The translations under genes were made by a program, and so were the position numbers. Positions 38,790 through 52,200 of a DNA stretch of 64,000 nucleotides are shown here, one piece after another. The stretch comes from Paraphaeosphaeria minitans. Its lineage: Eukaryota > Ascomycota > Dothideomycetes > Pleosporales > Didymosphaeriaceae. The notes under the pieces are model-generated. The model worked only from the letters and a program-made list of their open reading frames with translations. It was not told where the DNA came from and made no database searches. Position 1 is the stretch's first letter, and the number at the start of each line of letters is the position of its first letter. The stretch covers positions 2,624,572 through 2,688,571 of the forward strand of contig WJXW01000005.1 of assembly GCA_015832175.1 (NCBI GenBank), read 5' to 3'.

Positions 38790-39262
38790 TATTAGGATCC
38801 GGCCGCGCGCAAGCAGCGGGGCGTGAGCTTATTAGACTACTAGTCTACTAGAGTTAGCTAACTAAGCAGTTAGATAATAGGTTATAGGTCCTAAGGGTCC
38901 TAAGGACTGCACAGGCCTTGCCTGTATAGGAACTCTAGAACGCGTGGAATTCGCCTATACGGGACTCTAGGACATATAGGACTCTAGGACATATAGGACT
39001 CTAGGACATATAGGACTCTAGGACATATAGGATTCTAGGAAGTATAGGACTACTTAGTATATAAGAACGCGAGAATAAGCTTCTTATACTTATATTTAAT
39101 CTATTTATTAATCTATTATTTAGATTCTAGCAGACCAAATTATTAACTTATTATACTTTATAAGATACTATTATATTAATAAGACCTTCTACCTTCTGTA
39201 AGTACTCCTACCTAAGAACTAACCTTAACTTTTTAGGACTAGCTACCCTCTTAGATTTAACA
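38790..39262 (+). repeat. 5' LTR of Gypsy copy 3 (U3 type B)
   Basis: 473 bp, exactly 17 bp longer than the LTRs of copy 2 because it has five rather than four units of the 17-bp repeat GGACTCTAGGACATATA (38962-39046). Confidence 0.9.
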
Positions 39263-39309
39263 TCTTAAACACCCTTAATATAAGTACTTTATAAACTCCT
39301 ACCTCTTCT

Positions 39310-42300
39310 ATAGCTTTAGGTGCCGCTAAAATTACTTCTATAAAGAATAGTAGTAAGGCGTATAAACCTAATCTCTACTTTAGTAAATAATTTTAAACTA
39401 ACGTTTAGATTCTTTAGTTAGACCTCTACTTCTTTAACTTAGACAAATCTCTTAAAGATAAGAAGAAGGTTATCTTTATAGTAATATATATGTAAGGAGA
39501 TATAGGGTTATAAATCTATCCCTACCTTAAAAAGTACCTAGGAATAGACCACAACAATAATAACAATAATTACGTAAACAAGTACGCTAATGCAGTTAAT
39601 ATTATTAAGAATTATAATAACTTTAAGAAATGCCTTAAATAACTCTTTAGTATTACTAATAAGGACTCTATTATAAAGGTAAAAATTTAGACTATAACTT
39701 AGAAACAATTAGCAGCTAAGTATATAGCTAAGTTTCGCAGATATACTATGCAGCTTAACTAGAACAATAAATCTCTCTAGAACATATACAAATAAGGACT
39801 TAAACAGAAACTACGTAAGGAACTCTTATATAGTAGTACGTAAATTACTAACCTTAAGAAACTGTACAAAGAAACTATTAGGATTAATAGAGAATAGTTT
39901 TTATTATAATAAGAGCTCTACAAAAACCCTAGGGCGATAAGCTTTAGACAACTAGTAAAAGTAGTTTATAAGAACCCTATTAGAATTATTTAAAAGCAAC
40001 AGCTAAGGAACTACTAGAGATATAAACTAATAGAAGATGTCTAGTTTAACTACTTAGGCAAAGAAAAAGGAGAAAGGATAGGCCCTAAGCAGCCTAATAA
40101 ACGTGTCTCTAATAGAAGTTAATAACTAATAACTAAGACCTGTAAATGCTTTACATGTGGTAAACTAGACCATATAGCTAGGAACTACAGATTAAAGAAC
40201 AAAGTCTATTAAACTAAGTTAAATATACTAACTATTAAGGACTAAGAACCTAATAAGGAATAGAAGGTTATTATAATACTATTTAGTTACCAACGCGTTA
40301 CGCTAGAATAAAGTAAGTAATTAGATTTACCTAACTTATAATTATATAAAGATCTAGAAGATAGCTCTAACGTATACTACAACGCAGAAGACGTAGAAGA
40401 GATACTAAAATTTTCTACTTCTTACCTATAAAGTAGGTAGGAAGAAGACAACCCTATATCACCTAAGTATAAACTAAATATTTAGGACTACATAGAACCC
40501 CACTAGGCACCAAAAGGAATACAACCCTACAAAAATAAGAAGTTAGACTACGTACTAAAGTACTACCTAGACTACTAAAATCCTATACACTAATTCTATA
40601 TATAGACGTATTGCGAAGAACTAATATACACATAACACAAGATAAAGAAAGAGAAGAATAAGAAATAACCTAAAAAGAAACTGCGCTGTAAATAGATATA
40701 GATAGACTACCCTATCGCAGCTTACAACGAACACCTCTAGAATAAATAATAAGTAAAATACTTTCCTTACCTTACGCTAAAGGGCAATAAATGCTGTAAT
40801 ATACTTATTAATAGAAACTATATATAACTATACTAGTACACGTGTCTAAACTAAGACTATAAATACTACTATATAGCCAAATACTTAGACAGCTTTACAA
40901 ACTGCCCTACGTAGGAAGCAATAACAGAACTACTAATTTAACTAGTATATAGGAATAGTGAAGACTACGGGAGGAGAAACAGTAGAATATCCTTATAGAA
41001 AAAAGAAAACAATCTACACAAACCACATACTTAAGAATAATAATAGAAGCGGATACTTAGAAGCGTATACTAGGCACTAGAACTTAACTATAACCTACAT
41101 AAACAGATGTCTTTTTTAGGCCTAAACTTAGATAAGAAAACGCCTTTATTAAATTAAATGCCATAGTAAGCATAGCATTAGTTAAGCTACTAGTACAGCT
41201 TAAAAGAATACAGGCTTAAGCTCTTATAGACTTAGGAGTAGGAAAGAACTTTATATCTTATTAGATAGTAAGATAGATAGGACTTATAATATTAGAGAAA
41301 GAAGTACCCTACATTATCTATATTATAAATAGATCCCTAATGCCTAAGACACCTTAAATATACTAAGAGGTCACTACCATAATAATAGTCTAAAGACATA
41401 AAGAGAAACTTACCTTAGATATCTTACTAGAATCTAAGTATAAGTTAGTCTTAGGATTACCTTAGTTAACAATACCCAACCTACAGATTAACTAGGGTAC
41501 AAAGAAAATATTATTTAAATGCTGTATTTATGTATTATAAGTAAAGCCTACGCATTAACTAAAAATAATAATAGATAAGGGAGTTATTAACAATATAATA
41601 CTGCGATAGACAGTTAAAAAACAGAAATACACCTTAGTAGACGCTAGCAGGAACCACTAGATTAAGAAGCGCGAGAAGGAGGACAATAGTACACTCCTTA
41701 CCTTACTAAGAGAGTACAGGAAATAGATACACATGTTTATAGAAAAGGAAGGAAAAGCAAACCTACCTAAATATTAACCCTAGGATCTTATAATAGACCT
41801 AAAAGAAAGGAAAACGCCACCCTTTAAACTACTATATAGTAAGACAGGAGAAGAACTCCTTAAGAAACGTGATTTTATTAAAATAAACCTTAAGAAAGGA
41901 TATATATAACTATTAAAGTCACTAGTAGTAAGCCCTTTTATGTTTATTAAGAAAAAAGATAGATTAGACAGACTATATATTAACTACTAACAACTTAACA
42001 ATATAACAATAAAAAACTAATATTCACTACTTAACATTTTAGAGTTACGAGATTAACTATCTTAAGCCAAGATATTTATAATAATAGATCTAAGAGACGG
42101 TTACCACCTTATATAAATTAAGAAAGGTGAAGAATAGAAAACAGCGTTTTAATTACGCTATAGACTATTTAAATATAAGGTAATACCTTTTAGACTTATA
42201 AACGCACCAGTAGCTTTTATAGCACTTATTAATAATGTACTCTACAAACATCTGGACATATTTGTTATTGCGTATATAGACGATATCCTTGTCTTTTCTA

Positions 42301-44470
42301 AAAACAAGTTAGACCACACTAAGCACGTATGGATAGTACTAAAAGCACTAGACAAAGTATACCTTTATATTAAACTTAAGAAATGTAAGTTTAACATTAA
42401 ATAACTTAAATTCCTAGGACACATTATTACTATAGAAGGAATTAAGATAGCACTAAGTAAAGTTAAATATATTAAAAACTAGCCAATACTAAAGATAGCT
42501 AAGAACATCTAAGAATTCTTAAGATTCTGTAGATTTAATTAATAATTTATCTAAGATTACGTAAAGGTTACAATACCTTTAATAAATCTTATAAAGAAGG
42601 ACGTACCCTTTAAATAGACAGATAAGTATAGAATATTATTCTAACTCCTTAAGATAGTATGTATTATAGAACCTATTCTTATTTATTTTAGAAGCGATAA
42701 ACCACTACGCTTTAAAATAGACGCTAGCGATCTTACGCTAGGCGCCTACGCTAAATAAAAACATAATAGTAAATAGTACCTAATTACCTATTACTTATGT
42801 AAATTTAATAACGCTAAAGCACAATACAACGTACATAATAAAGAACTCTACGCTATTATTAAAGCCTTAAAGCACTAGAGGATTTACGCGCTTAGTTACT
42901 TAACGCTAGAAATCTACACAAATTATAAGAACCTTATAAGGTTTATAACAACAAAAGAACTTACGCCACGACAATAAAGATAGTTGCAAACTATAGGGCA
43001 GTATAAGTTTAAAATTATCTATATAGCTAGGAAAGAAAATGGCAGAGTAGACGCTCTTAGCCAACAAAGTAATCTAGTAGGAGAAAAGGTAAAAACTTTC
43101 TCTATAATCCTTTGTAAAGCCAAAGATAGATCTCTAGAGCTAATAGCGGAACTAAATTAACTTTTAGTAATTAACTAAGAAGTTCTAGAACATCTATATA
43201 CTAAGATTATCTAACAATACCACAATAACCCTATGTACGGACACCTAGGCATTACAAAAACAATAGAACTTATCTAAAGGAATTACACCTTTAAAGGAAT
43301 TAAGGAAGCTATAATAACTTACATCCACAAATATATAGAATACTAGAGAAATAAACATAGTATACATCTTAAATATAGAGAGATGTAAGTAATTAGAATA
43401 CTAATAGCACTATAGAAAAACATTACTATAGATTTTATTACAGAAATTCTAAACTCTAAAGATCTAACAACAGGAATTAAATACAACAGTATACTAGTAA
43501 TAGTCTATTAACTAACTAAGTATATTAAGCTCATTCCATGCTTTAAAAGAATAATAGTAAAGGAACTTACTTTTCTTATCTTAGACTAACTAATTAGACA
43601 CTACAGAATCCTAAAAATAATTATTAGCGATAGAGACAAGCTCTTCACGTTAAACTATTAGATAACGCTTATAACCCTGCTTAGAACAAAACAAAAACTA
43701 TTAACAGCTTACTATCTACAAACAAATAGATAGACAGAACGTACGAACCAAACTATAGAAACGTACCTACGCATCTACTATAACAGTTAAAAGAATAACT
43801 AGGTTTTATTACTACCTATAGTATAGTTAGCCTATAATAATAAAGTATTAGTAGTATTAGGACATACACTATTCTATGTAAACTATAGAAGACACCTACA
43901 TCTCTTTAACTAACAATTTCCTATAACAATTAAAGCAAAAGAAGCTATAGATATAGCAGAAAATATAGAGAAAATACACTAATAACTCTAAGAGAACCTT
44001 AAAAAAGCTTAACAGCAATTAATTTCTTACTAAAATTAAAAACAAAAAATAGCACCTTAGCTAAAGAAGGGGGATAAAGTATATCTACTTACAAAGAACC
44101 TTTAAACTTAGAAGAAAAAACACAAGAAACTAGATTATATTAAGGTTAGACTATTTTATATTTCTAAGCAAATATCACTAGTAAACTATAAGTTAGAACT
44201 ACCGCTAGATGCAAAGATATATCTAGTATTCCACATATTACTACTAGAACTAGTAGACCCTAAAACACTAGTTAAAACCACCTTCTATTACCAAACTTAG
44301 GAAGAAACTAAGTTTAAAGTAGAATAAATCCTATAAGTACGTAATGCGTACATAGACACTAAAGAATACCTTATTAAATAGAAAGGGTATTTGTCTAGTA
44401 AAAACACATAGGAACCTAAGGAAAACCTATTAAACTATTAATAACAGATAAACAACTTCTATAATTAAAC
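39310..44470 (+). pseudogene. gag-pol remnant of Gypsy copy 3
   Basis: The CCHC knuckle at 40147-40188 keeps its His but has lost the last Cys to Tyr. The reverse-transcriptase box YIDD is intact at 42273-42284, the only intact one of the three copies. Integrase is at about 43210-43900. The chromodomain at about 44290-44440 has the expected YLIK.KGY...NT.EP pattern but clearly different sequence from copies 1 and 2, although the flanks align closely. Stops are throughout. Confidence 0.87.
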
Positions 44471-44675
44471 ACTAGAAATTATAAAGAGACAACTAGAACG
44501 CACCTAGAAATTACTACTAGTATAAGGGCTAGCCTATAAAATAGACTAGTTAATTACCTTAGCGCCTAATAGCGCGTTAGGATTTATTAACGCAGTAGCC
44601 TACGCTAACTCCTCCTACGCCTATCTAAAAGAAAGAGGCGTTAGTAATCACAAACGCGCTAAGATTGGCTTAGCG

Positions 44676-44690
44676 TTAGGGTTAGAGTTA
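44676..44690 (+). repeat. interstitial telomere-like motif in unit 1
   Basis: TTAGGGTTAGAGTTA, two and a half near-telomeric repeats in the same orientation as the chromosome end, found at the same place in every unit. Confidence 0.6.
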
Positions 44691-45142
44691 ACAAATTAGG
44701 TAGGATTTAATACCAGAAACGCGTTAGACTAGGGGTAGAAACAATTCTATTCCCTAGCTATTTTTATTTCTTTCTTATTCCAATTTATCTTAACATAACC
44801 TCTTATACTAATCTACTATCTCTTATTTATAAAATAGGATAGTGGTAGCGCAGGGTTTAGCTATTACTTTTTACTACTAATTTATAATAGAGTTCTACTA
44901 GGACGCTTAAGCTTCTGCGTTAAGCCTAGCTAACAGAGTACTAATATTACTACATTAATAGAACTCTTAGTAGTAATAGTAACTAGTAGGAGAAAACTTA
45001 GCGTAAGCTAATATATAAAAGTATATTTATTTTATTAAAGAGTACAGCGTGCTTTACTGTAGTAAGTACAAAGCTAGTATAGAAAATCTTAATATATATC
45101 TCTGTTAAAAGTATAGTATACTAGTTAATAAATAGAGAAAAT

Positions 45143-45451
45143 GTCCGTACAGTTTATCGTACAAATAGCACTAAGTGAAATAGGGGCCTGCCTACCTATA
45201 GGGACCCGCACAAGGACCCACTACTTAGGTTAGCGCTAAGAGGTAGAGACTTCATAAAGCCTTGCCTACCTATAAGGACCTACACAAGGACCCCCTGCTT
45301 AAGTCAGCGCTAAGAGGCAGAGACTTTATAAAGCCCTCAGTGCCCCTTTGTACAATAGACAAGACGTAATTAATTGAACCTACTTCTTACCCTTTGCACG
45401 ATAGTATACTATCAACCCTTAAATGCTTAATTACAGATTAAGCCAAACCAA
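45143..45451. mobile_element. 309-bp insertion in TLH unit 1, MITE-like
   Basis: Absent from units 2-4. Flanked by a 7-bp duplication AGAAAAT (45136-45142, 45452-45458). Near its ends are inverted words TATCGTACAAA (45155-45165) and TTTGCACGATA (45393-45403, 10 of 11 bases complementary). It contains a 74-bp tandem duplication (about 45187-45338) and a perfect palindrome GATAGTATACTATC (45400-45413). It keeps many more C and G bases than the RIP-mutated host unit, so it probably arrived after RIP. No coding capacity. The family is not recognised. Confidence 0.55.
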
Positions 45452-48400
45452 TAGAAAATTTATTAAAAACTACACTCTTTTAAAAAGATAAGGGCTAGGC
45501 AGCGTTACGCTACTAAACGCTAGTAGACTACTAATCTAGGTCTTAAGAGCGCTGTTAGATAGCTTCTAATATAAGTAGCTAGTATATAGCTATTTTATAT
45601 AAAATAAAGGCTAGATATAACTACACTATAATAGTTATAGGTTAGCGTTTAAGATAGGATTAGATGCGCTCTACTAGAAGGTAAAGATATAGTTTTTCTT
45701 CCTTACTTTAGGATAGTAGCGGTACTTTATAGTTTACGTCCCTAATATAGCGGACAGTAGAGCAGACACTAGGGCACATAAAGAAGAGGTAGAAGACATT
45801 CTAGTAGAGTATATGTAAATATAGGAGGAGAGGAAGTAGTAAAAGTAGGTAATAGATATAAAAGTTACAAAAACAGATAAAATAGGCTAGTAAAAGTTTA
45901 TAGATTAGCTAGAGCACTTTATAAACCACAACTATATACACCTTACCTACGTAATCTAGCTGCCACGCTAGAATAAGCCTAAGTTATAGAAGGCTGTATA
46001 GGCTATAGAGTAGCTAGTAGAGTAGAGCGTCTAAGGGCTATTCTTACTACTATATAAAACCTAATAATAGGTAAAGAGTGCGTAGGCTAATAAGATCTAC
46101 TAGTAGCTAATAGCCTAACTATAGAACCTAGAGAGCTAGGCGTGCTATGCTAGATATATTATAATATTTATATATTATATCCTACGTATTATTGCTACTA
46201 AAGAAGTAGATAAAGAGAGTAAGGATATAAAGAGTAGTAAAGGCAGTAGCACTAATAATAGTAGTAATAGTAATAGTAGTAGCAGTAGTAACTATAGTAA
46301 TAAGAGCCCACCTAAAACCCACACAGGTTACTAAGTTAAAGTTAATCCTATAAAGGACGCGCAGGAGATGTTCCTATAGAAAGAGAACTAAAAGCTACTA
46401 GCTACTATACTCTAGAAGGCCCTAGACAGTAATAATAAAGCTGGCCACATCGTCCTAGTGCGCTAGATACTTAGTATATTTATTATAATAACCTACATCC
46501 GCAGTTTATTTAAGAGCAAGCTTATTTACTTTACTACTATACTTAGGTTTAATTTAGAGACACGTTAACTACGCACTACAAAGAACTATTTATATCTAGT
46601 GGCTAGGATAGTGTACTATATTTAGGTAATTAGTATTAAACACCTACTTCTACCCGCGCAATAGGAATAGCAGGGCTTAGTAGAATATAACTACTATCTT
46701 AACCTAAAAAAGCGCTTCCTAGCAGATAGGTCCTTTAGCCTAATAAGCTAGCTACTTAGTCTACTAGCCTATAGTAAGTTTATTAGTATGAATACTAGCA
46801 ACACAGGTAACGCCTTCTAGTTAGAGAATAAGAAGATCTTCTACCTTAACAGTAAACCTATTATTATACACTATTTCTAGCTAATGGCCTAAGAACTATT
46901 AACTAAGCTAGAGGACCTACTCTAGGGTAAGCTACTCTAGGTCTACAGTCCTAGTTAGTGTTTCCTAATCTAGCTTAACCTAATTTAGGACAATGTCGCG
47001 TACACATAATACAATATATCCTTTATTACGCACAGGAATAACAGCCTAGAGAATAGCTTATAATAGATACTTAAATAAATAATATAAAATAAGTAGAGTT
47101 AGAAGCTCCGCTCTAAAGATAAGACTTAGAACGTTACACGTATAAAGCTATACCTATGTAGTGTTAAGCGCTTTAAGGAACTAGAGCTTACTAATCTCTA
47201 TATTAATAAAGAAATACTAGGTTAGGGCACTAAGATTACAGCAATACAGTTCCGCAATAGAGCACTATAGGACCATAACCTCTTTATAATAGACAGACAG
47301 ATTATAATAGTAGTCCATTACTATAAGTCGCAGTTATAGTTTAATAAGCCTAAGGTTATCTTAAAGTTTCTGCCCTTATAGCTTTTATAGGTGTTTATTA
47401 TATACCTAGCGTACGTATAGCTATTTAAAGAGTACCTAACTATAGAAGTGCTAGGCGGTAGCTTTACTAACTACCTATAGGCTAATAAGTAGAGTCTGTA
47501 GTATATAGATTACCTAACGCAGGTGCTAAAGCGCAAGATAGGTAAGTACCTAGAGGTGGCGCTAAATATAATTAACTACTAACACACAGTAGTAGGAATT
47601 AGGTAGGAGGTAGTTAAGGATATATTTAGGCAGGGTTACTAAGACAAGGTGGGTAAGATTAAAGAGCCTAAGGTTAATAAGAATTAAAGAGCCTATTAGA
47701 GCTATAGAGCGCGTAGATAACTAAGATTAGTCTAGCTAACTATAGCGTGCCTATTAATATTATAAAGCATCTTAGTATATGTTTAATTAAGACCTTCTAG
47801 CTACTTAGTTAGCGCTGGCACGAGTTTCTAGGTATAGATAGGTATAAGGTATAACCTAGTGCAGCTAGAAAGTAGTAATAGGAAGAAGAAGGAGATAGTT
47901 AAAATAAAGGGAGAGATAATTTTACTATAGTTATACTATAGAAGAAAACTAAACTAGAGGGTGTTACTATAAGTGCGATGTCTAGAGCGATATAGTAGGC
48001 ACTTAGCCAGACTACTATATTATTTAAGTTAAACAAGTAGAAATAGGCTATGTTTACTATAGTAAATAGTTAGACACTGCTAGTAGTTATGCTCCCTATA
48101 GGTAGAGGCAAGAGTCTACTATTTATAGTACTAGCCTACCTTAACTATACTAGCGTAACTATAGTTATAGTGCTATTCTACGGGCTAATTAAGGACCTAG
48201 TAATATATATCTACACGCGTAGTATTAACTGCATAGAATAGGTTAACTATAAAATAAACCTAGTCTCTATTATACTAGTTAGTGCTAATATCGCCAGTAG
48301 TGTAAGATTCCTAAAGTATACCAGCTTACTAAAGGATAAGAAGCAGGTATAGTAGGTAGTAATTAATAAGTGCTATCTTATTATTACCTCTAGCTATTAG

Positions 48401-49200
48401 CGGCTAAAGCTAGCGAAGCTGTAGAATCTACACGTACTTATATACCTAATTATACTACTAACAGTAACGCTACCGCCTATACTAGAGAGGGTATTAGGTA
48501 GAAGCATGTTAATTTAAGCTACTACCTATATTTAGGCCAGCATAGTGCGGCCTAACATCTAGTATTATATATTATGGTGTAGGCGAGGTAAGGCCATAGA
48601 GGTAGCACTAGCTATATATTAATAGTAGTAGGAATAGCTATAGAGTAGCTAGAAAGGCGTTATTTACTACTATAGTAGGACTATATATAAAATACTAGTA
48701 AGGGCGCTAGGCTATAAGCACTACTACACTAGTAAGTTAGATTAAACTAAGATCCTTACTAGCTAGCTAGATAAAGGTAGGCTTATTATAGTAATATTAG
48801 CGCTTAGTACTAGGGTTAACTTTCCTAGTATTATATTTATCTTACACGTAGGCATACTATAGAGCATAATTAACTACTACTAGGAGAGTGGGCGTGTAGG
48901 GCGTAGCGGCAAGGTGGCAGACTTAGTTATTATTATTAAGCTAGGTAAGGTAGAGAAGTAAATTTAGAAGGGTAGAGCGTTAGTAGATATATACACAATA
49001 GGCATGTTTATTAAGAGTAAAAACTACTAGCGTAGGAAAATAAGTAAGTACATAGATAGGCAGCAAGTAGTGTGTAGTAATATAGACTTAGCTAGGTGTA
49101 ATTAATATAGTAAGGGCTAGATTAAGTAGTAGTAGACCTAGTCGCTTATAGTAAGTAAGTGGCAACAGGTAGAGGTAAGTATAGATAAGCTATAGGCCTA

Positions 49201-52200
49201 TCCAAGAGGAAGAGGCGTCGGTGGTCACAGACGCGCTAAGATTGGCTTAGCGTTAGAGTTAGAGTTAACGAATTAGGTAGGATTTAATACTAGAAACGCG
49301 TTAGACTAGGGGCAGAAACAATCCTATTCCCTAGCTATTTCTATTTCTTTCTTATTCTAATTCATCTTAATGTAACCTCTTATACTAATCTACCATCTCT
49401 TATTTACAAAATAGGATAGTAGTAGTGTAGGGTTTAGCTATTACTTTTTACTACTAATTTATAATAGAGTTCTACTAGGACGCTTAAGCTTCCGCGTTAA
49501 GCCTAGCTAACAGAGTACTAACATTACTATATTAATAGAACTTTTAGTAGTAATAGTAACTAGCAGAAGAAAACTTAGCGTAAGCTAATATACAAAAGTA
49601 TATTTATTTTATTAAGGAGTATAGCGTGCTTTACTGTAGTAAGTATAAAGCTAGTATAAAAAATCTTAATATACATCTCTGTTAAAAGCATAGTGTACTA
49701 GTTAATAAATAGAGGAAATTTATTAAAAGCTGCGCTCTTTTAAGAAGATAAGGGCTAGGCAGCGTTACACTACTAGACGCTAGTAGACTACTAATTTAGG
49801 TTCTAGAAGCGCTATTAGACAGCTTCTAATATAAGTAGCTAGTATACAGCTATCTTACACAAAATAAGGGCTAGATATAACTACACTATAATAGTTATAG
49901 GTTAGCGTTTAAGATAGGATTAGATGCGCTCTACTAGAAGGTAAAGATATAGTTTTTTTTCCCTACTTTAGAACAGTAGCAGTACTTTGTAGTTTATGTC
50001 CCTAATATAGTAGATAGTAGAGCAGACGCTAGGGTATATAAAAAAGAGGTAAAAGACATTCTAGCAAAGTACACGTAAACACAGGAGAAGAGGAAGTAGC
50101 AAGAGTAGGTAATAGATATAGAAGTTATAAAGATAGATAAAATAGGCTAGTAAAAGTTTATAGAGTGGCTAGAGCACTTTACAAACTGTAACTATATACA
50201 CCTTACTTACGTAATCTAGCTACTACGCTAGGACAAGCCTAAGCTATAAAAGGCTGTATAGGCTATAGAGTAGCTAGTAGAGCAGAGCGTCTAAGGGCTG
50301 TCCTCGCTATTATATAAGACCTAATAATAGGTAAAGAGTGCGCAGGCTAATAAGATCTACTAGCAGCTAATAGCCTAACTATAGAACCTAGAGAGCTAGG
50401 CGCGCTATACTAGATACATTATAATATTTATATACTATATCCTATGTATTATCGCCGCCAAAGAAGTAGACAAGGAGAGCGAGAATACAGAGAGTAGCAA
50501 AGGTAGTAGCACTAATAATAGCAGTAATAGTAACAGTAGTAGTAGTAGCAACTATAGTAATAAGAGCCCACCTAAGGCCTACACAGGTTACTAAGTTAAA
50601 GTTAATTCTATAAAGGACGCGCGGGAGATGTTCCTATAAAAAGAGAACTAAAAGCTATTAGTTACTATACTCTAGAAGGCCCTAGACAGTAATAATAAAG
50701 CTGGCTACATTATCCTAGTGCGCCAGATACTTAGTACGTTTATTATAACAACCTATATCTACAGTCTATTTAAGAGCAGGCTTATTCACTTTACTACTAT
50801 ACTTAGGTTTAATTTAGAGACACGTTAACTACGCACTATAAAGAACTATTTATATCTAGTGGCTAGGATAGTGTACTGCGTTTAGGTAATTAGTATTAAA
50901 CACCTACTTCTACCCACGCAATAGGAATAGCAGGGCTTAGTAGAACGTAACTACTATTTTAACCTAAAAAAGCGCTTCCTAGCGGACAGGTCCTTTAGCC
51001 TAATAAGCTAGCTACTTAGTCTACTAGCCTATAGTAAGTTTATTAGTATAAATACTAGTAATGTAGGCAACGCCTTCTAGTTAGAGGATAAAAAGATTTT
51101 CTACCTTAATAGTAGACCTATTATTATACACTATTTCTAGCTAATAGCCTAAGAACTATTAACTAAGCTAGAGGACCTACTCTAGGGTAAGCTACTTTAG
51201 GTCTATAGTTCTAGTTAGCGTTTCCTAATTTAGTTTAACCTAATTTAGGATAATATCGCGTGTATATAACGCAGTATATTCTTTATTACGTATAGGAAAA
51301 ATAGCCTAGAGAATAGCTTATAATAGATACTTAAATAGATAATATAGGATAAGTAGGGTTAGAAGCTCCACTCTAGAGATAGGACTTAGAACGTTACATA
51401 TATAAAGCTGTACCTATATAGTGTTAAGTGCTTTAAGGAGCTAGAGCTTACTAATCTCTACATTAATAAAGAAATGCTAGGTTAGGGCACTAAAATCACG
51501 TTAATACAGTTCTACAATAAAGCACTACAGGACTATAACCTCTTTATAATAGATAGATAGATTATAATAGTAGTCTATTACTATAAGTCGTAGTCGCAGT
51601 TTAATAAGCCTAAGGTTATTTTAAGGTTCCTGCCCTTGCAGCTCTTATAGGTACTTATTATATACCTAGCGTATGTGCAGCTGTTTAAAGAGTACCTAAC
51701 TATAGAGGTGCTAGGTAGTAGCTTTACTAACTACTTATAGGCTAATAAGTAGGGTCTATAGCACATAAATCACCTAACATAGGTGCTAAAGCGTAAAATA
51801 GGTAAGCACCTAGGAGTAGCGCTAAACACGCTTAACTACTAACACACAGTAGTAGGGATTAGGCAGGAGGTAGTTAGGGATGTGTTTAGGCAGGGTTACT
51901 AAGACAAGATAGGTAAGATTAAAGAGCCTAAAATTAATAAGAATAGTAAGAGCCTATTAGAGCTATAAAGCGTATAGATAACTAAGATTAGCCTAGCTAA
52001 CTATAGCGTGCCTATTAATATTATAAAGCATTTTAGTATACGTTTAATTAAAACCTTCTAGCCGCTTAGTTAGTGCTAGCACAAGTTTCTAGGTATAGAT
52101 AGGCATAAGATACAACCTAGTATAGCTAGGAAGTAGTAGTAGGAAAAAGAAGAAGATAGTTAAGACAAAGGGAGAAATAATTTTACTATAGTTATACTAT

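Larger units (their letters stand above)
38790..44623 (+). mobile_element. Ty3/Gypsy chromovirus copy 3, 3' end missing
   Basis: It has a 5' LTR and gag-pol through the chromodomain but stops abruptly at 44620-44623, inside the 3' untranslated region, where the helicase array begins. The 3' LTR is absent. The five bases before the LTR are TAGCC (38785-38789), with no right-hand partner. It is RIP-degraded like copies 1 and 2. The break marks a place where an earlier chromosome end was lost or recombined. Confidence 0.9.
44624..49200 (+). pseudogene. TLH unit 1: RIP-destroyed helicase copy with 3' truncation and an insertion
   Basis: Aligns with the intact unit 4 from its left edge (57641) to 61896, mainly by C/T and G/A changes. 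The start codon has become ATA (44887-44889), and CAG, CAA and TGG codons have become stops. A 309-bp insertion sits at 45143-45451. The unit ends at 49198 inside the Cys-rich C-terminal coding region (equivalent to residue 1331 of the intact protein), where unit 2 begins. The left neighbour is the broken Gypsy copy 3. Confidence 0.93.
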
